A stretch of 64,000 bases of DNA from Xenophilus sp. Marseille-Q4582 (GTDB taxonomy: Bacteria > Pseudomonadota > Gammaproteobacteria > Burkholderiales > Burkholderiaceae_C), in contig NZ_CAKAKO010000004.1 of the NCBI RefSeq assembly GCF_916700565.1, forward strand, positions 558,001 to 622,000, read 5' to 3'. A program made the position numbers and the translations under genes. The notes under the pieces are model-generated. The model saw only the letters and a program-made list of their open reading frames with translations, made no database searches and was not told the DNA's origin. Below are positions 58,077-64,000 of this stretch, piece by piece. Each line of letters begins with the position of its first letter. Positions within the stretch are counted from its first letter, which is position 1.

Positions 58077-59048
58077 ATGAATCTTCCAAACAGGCCACGT
58101 GCCTTTCTCTGCCGTCGCTTCACGCCGGCGGTGGAAGCCGCGCTCCACGAGCGCTTTCTCCTCGAGCTCAACGAGGACGATTCGATCCTGTGGCCGGCGC
58201 AGATCGCGGCGCGCGCCCAGGGCTGCGAAGTGCTGTTCGTCAGCGCCACCGAATCGGTCACGGCCGAGGTGATCGCGGCGCTGGCCCCCACGCTGCGCAT
58301 CGTGGCCACGCTGTCGGTGGGGCATGACCACATCGACCTGGCGGCCGCGCGCGCGGCCGGTGTGCAGGTGCTGCACACGCCCGATGTGCTCAGCGATGCC
58401 TGCGCGGAGATCGCGCTCATGCTGCTGCTCAATGCCTGCCGCCGCGGCTTCGAGGCCGACCGGCTGGTGCGCAGCGGGGCCTGGCAGGGCTGGGCGCCCA
58501 CGCAACTGCTGGGCATGGGCCTGGTGGGCAAGCGCCTGGGCATCTTTGGCATGGGGCGCATCGGGCGTGCCATCGCGCAACGCGCGCAGGCCTTCGGCCT
58601 TGCGATCCACTACCACAACCGCTCGCGCCTGGAGCCCGTGCTGGAGGCTGGCGCCATCTATCACGCCACGCTGGAGGGGATGCTGGCGCAGAGCGACATC
58701 CTCATGATCGCGGCGCCCGGCGCGCCTTCGCTCAAGGGCACGTTCAACGCCGAACGGCTGGCCCTGCTGCCGCGCGGCGCCGTGGTGGTGAACATCTCGC
58801 GCGGCGATCTGGTCGACGACGCGGCGCTGATCGCTGCCCTGCAAAGCGGCCAGGTGCGCGGTGCGGGGCTGGACGTGTTCGCGAACGAGCCGCGCGTGCA
58901 TCCCGGCTACCGCAGCCTCGACAACGTCTTTCTCTCCCCGCACATCGGCAGCGCCACGCACGAGACGCGCGATGCCATGGGCTGGCTGCTCATCGAGGGC
59001 ATCGCCGCGCTGCAAAGCGGCGAGACACCCGACAACCTTCTTCGCTGA
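58077..59048 (+). CDS. D-2-hydroxyacid dehydrogenase (glyoxylate/hydroxypyruvate reductase-like)
   Basis: A 323-residue enzyme. The nucleotide fold is KRLGIFGMGRIGRAIAQRA, with arginine in VVNISRGDLVDD, glutamate in VFANEPRVHPGY and histidine in LSPHIGSATHETRD. The arrangement VATLSVGHDHIDLAAARAAGV resembles glyoxylate/hydroxypyruvate reductases (GhrB/GyaR). The ATG at 58077 (MNLPNRPRAFLCRRF) is used. First gene of the plus-strand operon; a garR-like reductase gene two genes on is consistent with glyoxylate or tartronate-semialdehyde chemistry. Confidence 0.9.
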   Translation: MNLPNRPRAFLCRRFTPAVEAALHERFLLELNEDDSILWPAQIAARAQGCEVLFVSATESVTAEVIAALAPTLRIVATLSVGHDHIDLAAARAAGVQVLHTPDVLSDACAEIALMLLLNACRRGFEADRLVRSGAWQGWAPTQLLGMGLVGKRLGIFGMGRIGRAIAQRAQAFGLAIHYHNRSRLEPVLEAGAIYHATLEGMLAQSDILMIAAPGAPSLKGTFNAERLALLPRGAVVVNISRGDLVDDAALIAALQSGQVRGAGLDVFANEPRVHPGYRSLDNVFLSPHIGSATHETRDAMGWLLIEGIAALQSGETPDNLLR

Positions 59049-59071
59049 TCTTTTTCCAACGAGCGCTTCTC

Positions 59072-60544
59072 ATGAAACTGCAACATCCCGATCTCTTCCG
59101 CCAGCAATGCTTCGTGGGCGGCCGCTGGGTCGACGCCTCCGATGGCGCGACGCTGCCGGTGAGCAACCCGGCCGACGACAGTGTGATCGGCACCGTGCCG
59201 CGCCTGAGCGCCGAAGACGTGCGCGCCGCCGTGGATGCGGCCAACCGGGCCTTGCCGGCCTGGCGCAACACGGCCGCCAAGGAGCGCTCGCGCCTGATGC
59301 GCCGCTGGTTCGACCTGTGCATGGCGCACCAGGACGACCTGGGCCTGCTGCTCACGCTGGAGCAGGGAAAGCCGCTGGCCGAGGCCAAGGGCGAGATCGC
59401 CTACGGCGCCAGTTTCATCGAATGGTTCGCCGAAGAGGCCAAGCGCGTGTACGGCGACGTGATCCCGGCCGCGGCCATGGACCGCCGCATCGTGGTGCTC
59501 AAGCAGCCGGTGGGTGTGGTCGCGGCCATCACGCCGTGGAACTTCCCCAACGCGATGATCACGCGCAAGGCCGGCGCGGCGCTGGCGGCCGGCTGCACCA
59601 TCGTCATCAAGCCGGCCTCGGCCACGCCCTACTCGGCACTGGCGCTGGCCCAGCTGGCGCAGGAGGCCGGCATCCCCGCCGGCGTGCTCAACGTGGTCAC
59701 GGGCTCGGCTTCCACCGTGGGCGGCGAACTCACGGGCAACCCGGTCGTGCGCAAGCTGTCCTTCACGGGCTCGACCGAGATCGGCAAGAAGCTGATGGAG
59801 CAGTGCGCGGGCACGGTGAAGAAGGTGTCGATGGAACTGGGCGGCAACGCGCCCTTCATCGTCTTCGACGACGCGGACCTCGATGCGGCCGTGGCCGGCG
59901 TGATGGCCTCCAAGTTCCGCAACGCCGGCCAGACCTGCGTGTGCGCCAACCGCATCTTCGTGCAGACCGGCATCTACGAGCGCTTCACCGCCAAGCTCAA
60001 GCAGGCCGTGGAGGCCCAGGTGGTGGGCAACGGCCTGGAGCCCGGCGTGAACCTGGGCCCGCTGATCGACGACGCGGCCGTGGCCAAGGTGCGGGAGCAC
60101 ATCGACGACGCGGTGGCACTGGGCGCCAGCATCGTCACGGGCGGCCAGCCGCACCGGTTGGGTGGGCGCTTCTTCACGCCCACCATCCTGGCCGAGGTGT
60201 CGCCCAAGTCCAAGCTCATGCAGGAAGAGACCTTCGGCCCGGTGGCGCCGCTGATCCGCTTCGAGACCGACGAGGAGGCCGTGGCCATGGCCAACGACAC
60301 GCCCTTCGGCCTGGCCGCGTACTTCTACACGCAGGACTACGCGCGCGCCTGGCAGGTGGCCGAGGCGCTGGAGGTGGGCATCGTCGGCCTCAACGAAGGC
60401 CTGATCTCGACCGAGCTGGCGCCCTTCGGCGGCATCAAGGAGTCGGGCGTGGGCCGCGAGGGCTCCAAGTACGGCGTGGACGACTACCTCGAGATCAAGT
60501 ACGTGTGTGCCGGCGGGCTGGGCCAGGCGCTGGCGGGCCGCTGA
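59072..60544 (+). CDS. NAD(P)-dependent aldehyde dehydrogenase, succinate-semialdehyde dehydrogenase type
   Basis: A 490-residue dehydrogenase, 23 bp after the previous gene. The general base is E in SMELGGNAPFIVFDDADLD and the nucleophile C in NAGQTCVCANRIFVQ; the cofactor block is FTGSTEIGKKLM and the asparagine lies in TPWNFPNAMI. Best fit is GabD-like succinate- or glutarate-semialdehyde dehydrogenase, but alpha-ketoglutarate semialdehyde or related aldehydes are possible in a sugar-acid pathway. Confidence 0.9.
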   Translation: MKLQHPDLFRQQCFVGGRWVDASDGATLPVSNPADDSVIGTVPRLSAEDVRAAVDAANRALPAWRNTAAKERSRLMRRWFDLCMAHQDDLGLLLTLEQGKPLAEAKGEIAYGASFIEWFAEEAKRVYGDVIPAAAMDRRIVVLKQPVGVVAAITPWNFPNAMITRKAGAALAAGCTIVIKPASATPYSALALAQLAQEAGIPAGVLNVVTGSASTVGGELTGNPVVRKLSFTGSTEIGKKLMEQCAGTVKKVSMELGGNAPFIVFDDADLDAAVAGVMASKFRNAGQTCVCANRIFVQTGIYERFTAKLKQAVEAQVVGNGLEPGVNLGPLIDDAAVAKVREHIDDAVALGASIVTGGQPHRLGGRFFTPTILAEVSPKSKLMQEETFGPVAPLIRFETDEEAVAMANDTPFGLAAYFYTQDYARAWQVAEALEVGIVGLNEGLISTELAPFGGIKESGVGREGSKYGVDDYLEIKYVCAGGLGQALAGR

Positions 60545-60570
60545 ACATTCATCCCATCACGGAGACAGAC

Positions 60571-61458
60571 ATGAAAGACAAGAAGATCGGCCTCATCGGC
60601 GTCGGACTCATGGGCCATGGCATCGCGAGCAACATCGTCAAGCACGGGCATGCGCTGGCGGTGCTGGAGCATGAAGGCAACCAGCCGCTGGATGCCTTGA
60701 AAGCCGCCGGCGTGCGCACTTTCACGACCGCGAAGGACCTTGCCGCGGCCGTGGATGTGCTGCTGCTGTGCGTGACGGGCTCGCCGCAGGTCGAGGCGGT
60801 GCTGCTCGGCGACGAGGGCGTGCTGCAGGGCATGCGCCCGGGCTCGGTGATCATCGACTGCTCCACCGCGATCCCGGCCTCGACCGAGCGGCTGGCGAAA
60901 GTGGTAGCCGAGGCCGGCGGACGCTTCATGGATGCGGCCATGACCCGCACGCCCAAGGAGGCGGCCGAAGGCCGGCTCAACCTGCTGGTGGGCGCCGACG
61001 AGGCGCTCTTCGCCGAATGCCGGCCGCTCCTGGCCTGCTTCGCCGAGAACATCACGCACTGCGGGCCGGTGGGTGCGGGGCACCGCATGAAGCTGCTGCA
61101 CAACTACGTGTCGCTGGGCTCGGTGTCGCTGATCGCCGAAGCCGCGGCCTGCGCCCAGCGCGCGGGTGTCGCGCCCGAGGTCTTCGTCGACGTGCTGGCC
61201 AAGGGCGGCGGCGGTGGCACCGCGCTGGAGCGGCTCAAGCCCTTCCTGACCCAGCAAGACCCGAGCGGCCTGCGCTTCACGATGTCGAACGCGCTCAAGG
61301 ACCTGGGCTACTACACCACCATGGCGCAGGACAGCCAGGCCGCGCGCACGATTGCGGAAGGCGTGCGCCAGACGCTGGCGCAGGCGGTCGACAGCACGGG
61401 CGGCCAGCGCCTGCTGCCTGAACTGGTCGCGGTGCTGGCCGCGCGCGACGCGGGCTGA
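60571..61458 (+). CDS. 3-hydroxyisobutyrate dehydrogenase-family reductase (GarR-like)
   Basis: A 295-residue enzyme of the beta-hydroxyacid dehydrogenase family. It has the N-terminal KIGLIGVGLMGHGIASNIVKHG, the substrate loop DAAMTRTPKEAAEGRLNLLVGG-like segment (here ending LLVGADEA), and the catalytic lysine in GHRMKLLHNYVSLGS. Members include tartronate semialdehyde reductase (GarR/GlxR) and 3-hydroxyisobutyrate dehydrogenase. ATG at 60571 follows GGAGACAGAC, 26 bp after the aldehyde dehydrogenase stop. The exact substrate is open. Confidence 0.88.
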   Translation: MKDKKIGLIGVGLMGHGIASNIVKHGHALAVLEHEGNQPLDALKAAGVRTFTTAKDLAAAVDVLLLCVTGSPQVEAVLLGDEGVLQGMRPGSVIIDCSTAIPASTERLAKVVAEAGGRFMDAAMTRTPKEAAEGRLNLLVGADEALFAECRPLLACFAENITHCGPVGAGHRMKLLHNYVSLGSVSLIAEAAACAQRAGVAPEVFVDVLAKGGGGGTALERLKPFLTQQDPSGLRFTMSNALKDLGYYTTMAQDSQAARTIAEGVRQTLAQAVDSTGGQRLLPELVAVLAARDAG

Positions 61459-61573
61459 GGGCGCCGCGCGGCAGCAGCTCGTTCCAGCACTGCCGCTTCC
61501 GGTCATTTCATCCCTCCCGTCCCTCCTGCCACGCGTGGCCCTCGCCGCCGCGCGGGCATTCCTCTTTTCCCCG

Positions 61574-61591
61574 CGCAGCCTGCAGGCTGCG
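61574..61591. repeat. Perfect 18-bp palindrome before the IMDH-like gene
   Basis: CGCAGCC (61574-61580) and GGCTGCG (61585-61591) around TGCA form a fully symmetric 18-bp palindrome in the 156-bp gap before the dehydrogenase gene at 61615. It may be an operator or a small hairpin; no T-run follows. Confidence 0.35.
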
Positions 61592-61614
61592 TGCTCACCT
61601 GGAGAACCGGATTC

Positions 61615-62712
61615 ATGTCCCTGTATCAAATCGCCACCATCGACGGTGACGGCATCGGACCCGAGGTGTGCCAGTCGGCCACCCGCATCCTGGCTGAAGC
61701 CTGCGGCAGCGACCTGTTGCACTTCACGCGCTGCGACGGCGGCGCCGCCCACTACGCGCGCACCGGCCATGTGCTGCCCGACGACACCTTCGCGCTGTGC
61801 CGCAAGTCGGCCGCCATCCTGCACGGCGCGGCCGGCCTGCCGGGCGTGACCTACCCCGACGGCACCGAGGTCGGCAACGACCTGCATCTGCAGCTGCGCT
61901 TCCGGCTCGACCTGTATGCCAACGTGCGGCCCGTGCGCCTGTGGCAGGGCGTGAAGTCGCCCCTGGCGGGCTGGCAGGCCGGCCAGATCGACTACGTGAT
62001 CGTGCGCGAGAACACCGAGGGCCTGTATGCCAGCCGGGGCGGAGGCATCAACCTGCGCGGCGAGGTGGCGACCGACACCATCGTGGTGACGCGCAAGGGC
62101 GTGGAGCGCGTGGCGCGCTTCAGCTTCGGGCTCAGCCGCAAGCGCCACGGTGCGCCGCGCGACGGCAAGCGCCGCGTGACCGTCTGCGACAAGGCCAACA
62201 TCCTGCGCAGCTACGCCTTCTTCCGCGCCGTCTGCGACGAGGTGGCGCGCGAGCATCCGGATGTGGAGATCGACTACGCCTATGCCGATGCGATGACCGT
62301 GCATCTGGTCAAGCGCCCCGACTTCTACGACGTGATCGTGGCCGAGAACATGTTCGGCGACATCATTTCCGACCTGGGCGCCGCCACCATCGGCGGCATG
62401 GGCCTGTCGCCGTCTGCCGAACTGGGCGAGCACCATGGCCTGTTCCAGGGCGCGCACGGCTCGGCCCCCGACATCGCGGGCCAGAACCTGGCCAGCCCGC
62501 TGGCCACCATCCTGTCGGGCACGCTGATGCTGCAGTGGCTGGCCGAGCGCCATGGCGACGATCGCCTGGCCGTGGCCGCGCGCCGCATCGAGACCGCCGT
62601 GGGCGAGGTGCTGGCACACGGCGACGCCGTGCCGCGCGACCTGGGCGGCACCGCCACCTGCACCGAAGTGACCGAGGCCGTGCTGCGCCGCCTGGACCGC
62701 GCCGCCGGCTGA
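61615..62712 (+). CDS. Isocitrate/isopropylmalate dehydrogenase-family protein
   Basis: A 365-residue decarboxylating-dehydrogenase-type enzyme. The N-terminus IATIDGDGIGPEVCQSATRIL, the YVIVRENTEGLYASRGGG loop, the lysine/aspartate block in VCDKANILRSY and VIVAENMFGDIISDLGAA with GLFQGAHGSAPDIAGQNLASP are family hallmarks. It is distinct from leuB at the left end of the window. Beside GarR- and tartrate-type genes it may act on tartrate, malate or a homolog (TtuC-like), but this is inferred. ATG at 61615; 156 bp separate it from the previous gene. Confidence 0.88.
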   Translation: MSLYQIATIDGDGIGPEVCQSATRILAEACGSDLLHFTRCDGGAAHYARTGHVLPDDTFALCRKSAAILHGAAGLPGVTYPDGTEVGNDLHLQLRFRLDLYANVRPVRLWQGVKSPLAGWQAGQIDYVIVRENTEGLYASRGGGINLRGEVATDTIVVTRKGVERVARFSFGLSRKRHGAPRDGKRRVTVCDKANILRSYAFFRAVCDEVAREHPDVEIDYAYADAMTVHLVKRPDFYDVIVAENMFGDIISDLGAATIGGMGLSPSAELGEHHGLFQGAHGSAPDIAGQNLASPLATILSGTLMLQWLAERHGDDRLAVAARRIETAVGEVLAHGDAVPRDLGGTATCTEVTEAVLRRLDRAAG

Positions 62713-62742
62713 TTGCTTCCAAGAACACAAGGAGACATTGAG

Positions 62743-63708
62743 ATGCGCAAGACGCTCACCCGGCTCGCCACTGCGGCCCTGTCCTTCTTCCTGCTGTCCG
62801 GGGCCCAGGCCGCCGGCCCCATCACGATGATCGTGACGGTGCCGCCCGGCGGCTCTTCCGATGCGCTGGCGCGGCTCACCGCGACGGCGCTCGGCGCCCG
62901 GCTCAACCAGTCCGTCGTGGTCGAGAACGTGACCGGCGCGGGTGGTCTGGTCGGCATGCAGCGCTTCCTCAAGGCCAAGGCCGATGGCAGCACGCTGCTG
63001 TTCATCAACCAGTCGCTCGCCATCCTGCCGCACCTGTACAAGCAGGCCGGCTACTCGGCCGTGAACGACGTGGCGCCCGTGGGCATCGTGGCCAAGGTGC
63101 CGATGGTGCTGTCGGTCAGCAATGCCAGCGGGGTGCAGGATCTGTCGGGCCTGATCGGCCGGATGAAGAGCACGCCGGGCGCGCTCAACTTCGGCTCCGG
63201 CGGTCCGGGCACCACCGCGCATTTCGCCGAGGCGCTGTTCATGCAGCAGGCCGGCGTGCAGGGGCAGCTGGTGCAGTACCGCGGGTCGGGACCGGCCTTG
63301 ACCGATCTCATGGCCGGCACGATCCAGGCCGTGATCGACCAGACCGTGACCATGCTGCCGCTGCACAAGGACGGCCGCGTGCGCGCCCTGGCGGTGTCGG
63401 CCGCCGCGCGCGTGCCGCAAAGTCCGGATGTGCCCACCTTCGCCGAGGCCGGCCTGCCGGCCTTCGACCTGGCCATCTGGAACGGCGTCGTGGCGCCCAA
63501 GGGAACCCCGGCGGCCGAACTGCAGCGCCTCGAGCAGGCCCTGTCCGCGGCAGTCGCCGAGCCGGCCTTCAAGGCGCAGATCGAAAGCATGGGCGCGCAG
63601 GCGCCCTCCGCGCAGGAGAGCGGTTCGGGCCACTTCCGCCAGTTGATCCAGCAGGACGCGGGGCGTGTGGCCGATCTGGCCAAGACCGGGGTGTTCGTCG
63701 CCAACTGA
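62743..63708 (+). CDS. TctC/Bug-family periplasmic solute-binding protein (second)
   Basis: A 321-residue exported protein (signal ending LLSGAQAAG). PITMIVTVPPGGSSDALARL, VVENVTGAGGLVGMQRF and ALNFGSGGPGTTAHFAEALF match the Bug family. It is less similar in detail to the copy at 53717-54703 than a recent duplicate would be. GGAGA precedes the ATG at 62743. It ends the plus-strand operon and probably scavenges the acid that the operon degrades. Confidence 0.92.
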   Translation: MRKTLTRLATAALSFFLLSGAQAAGPITMIVTVPPGGSSDALARLTATALGARLNQSVVVENVTGAGGLVGMQRFLKAKADGSTLLFINQSLAILPHLYKQAGYSAVNDVAPVGIVAKVPMVLSVSNASGVQDLSGLIGRMKSTPGALNFGSGGPGTTAHFAEALFMQQAGVQGQLVQYRGSGPALTDLMAGTIQAVIDQTVTMLPLHKDGRVRALAVSAAARVPQSPDVPTFAEAGLPAFDLAIWNGVVAPKGTPAAELQRLEQALSAAVAEPAFKAQIESMGAQAPSAQESGSGHFRQLIQQDAGRVADLAKTGVFVAN

Positions 63709-63848
63709 GCCAACGGAGGGCAGCGCTCAGCGTGTGGCCCCACTGCGGCAGGCGGCTGCGCGTCGGGCGCGCGTGCTTCGACCGGTGGCAAACGCAGGCC
63801 CGCCGCCGAGACCCCTGGAGGCCATGGCGGCGGGCATGACGATGAAGA

Positions 63849-63869
63849 GGCCGGCAGGGCAGGCCGGCC
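63849..63869. terminator. Possible hairpin between convergent genes
   Basis: GGCCGGC (63849-63855) and GCCGGCC (63863-63869) with a 7-nt loop, in the 173-bp gap between the TctC gene and the partial minus-strand gene. There is no T-run, so termination is uncertain. Confidence 0.35.
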
Positions 63870-63881
63870 AGGCGTCCGGGG

Positions 63882-64000
63882 CTACTCGCTCAACGAGGTG
63901 CTGCGCAGCGACGGATCGCCGGTGATTTCCGCTTCCGAGAACGGTACCTTGAGCCACTGCCCCTGGCTGTACGCCTTCGTGTAGTCGGCGTTGTGCGGCG
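63882..64000 (-). CDS. C-terminal end of an unidentified gene (cut by window edge)
   Basis: A minus-strand frame enters from the right edge and stops with TAG at 63882-63884, encoding about 39 residues that include HNADYTKAYSQGQW and end ITGDPSLRSTSLSE. The ordinary amino-acid composition and convergent orientation to the TctC gene suggest a real gene end. I do not recognise the family. Too little is present to say more. Confidence 0.5.
   Translation of the reverse strand, partial: PHNADYTKAYSQGQWLKVPFSEAEITGDPSLRSTSLSE

Noticed and set aside
60484-63633. Minus-strand open frame of about 1050 codons opposite the catabolic operon
   Set aside because: It crosses four clear plus-strand genes and their intergenic gaps, has no family motif, and has shadow-type composition.

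Overview
The window is GC-rich chromosomal DNA of a betaproteobacterium, most probably a member of the Comamonadaceae (Burkholderiales). The reasons are gene order and protein features: the leuC-leuD-leuB block, the GntR/sdhCDAB-sdhE-gltA block facing mdh, the mdh/tam/citE-like/acnB string, the cytochrome c4 / ResB / CcsA set, pilMNOPQ divergent from a PBP1A gene, and many orphan TctC (Bug) periplasmic binding proteins. The genus cannot be fixed from the window alone. No rRNA, tRNA or CRISPR array was seen.

Layout. 1-3.6 kb: leucine biosynthesis (leuB partial, leuD, leuC) with a LysR regulator, minus strand, then an entericidin-type small lipoprotein. 4-16.5 kb: a TCA-cycle block. gltA, sdhE, sdhB, sdhA, sdhD, sdhC and a GntR/UTRA regulator are on the minus strand; mdh, a trans-aconitate methyltransferase, a citrate-lyase-like protein, a small exported protein and acnB are on the plus strand. 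16.5-22 kb: gamma-glutamyltranspeptidase and metK, separated by two abutting IS5-family elements that sit exactly at the metK stop codon, and a structured metK leader. 22-36.6 kb: housekeeping genes (two lipid A acyltransferases, an epoxide-hydrolase-like enzyme, engB, cytochrome c4, System II cytochrome c maturation, msrPQ, lptM-lysA, cyaY, PBP1A). 36.8-43.6 kb: type IV pilus pilMNOPQ followed by an Ig-like, calcium-motif lipoprotein.

43.7-49 kb: urease operon ureA-(58-aa protein)-ureB-ureC-(GNAT)-ureE-ureF-ureG on the minus strand, with no ureD nearby. It is divergent from a gene for a very large fusion protein (NCS1-type permease, cysteine cluster, histidine kinase, receiver), translationally coupled to a LuxR-type response regulator. 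Between them lies an imperfect palindrome that reads as a sigma-54 promoter in both directions. This points to coordinated nitrogen-limitation control and is the most interesting locus in the window.

53.7-64 kb: a catabolic island around a FadR-type GntR regulator. On the minus strand are a 2-hydroxyacid dehydrogenase, an enolase-superfamily dehydratase/racemase and a TctC protein; on the plus strand are a second 2-hydroxyacid dehydrogenase, an aldehyde dehydrogenase, a GarR-like reductase, an isocitrate/isopropylmalate-dehydrogenase-like enzyme and a second TctC protein. The set looks like uptake and oxidation of a hydroxy- or sugar-acid, but the substrate is not identifiable from sequence. 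The window ends inside an unidentified minus-strand gene.
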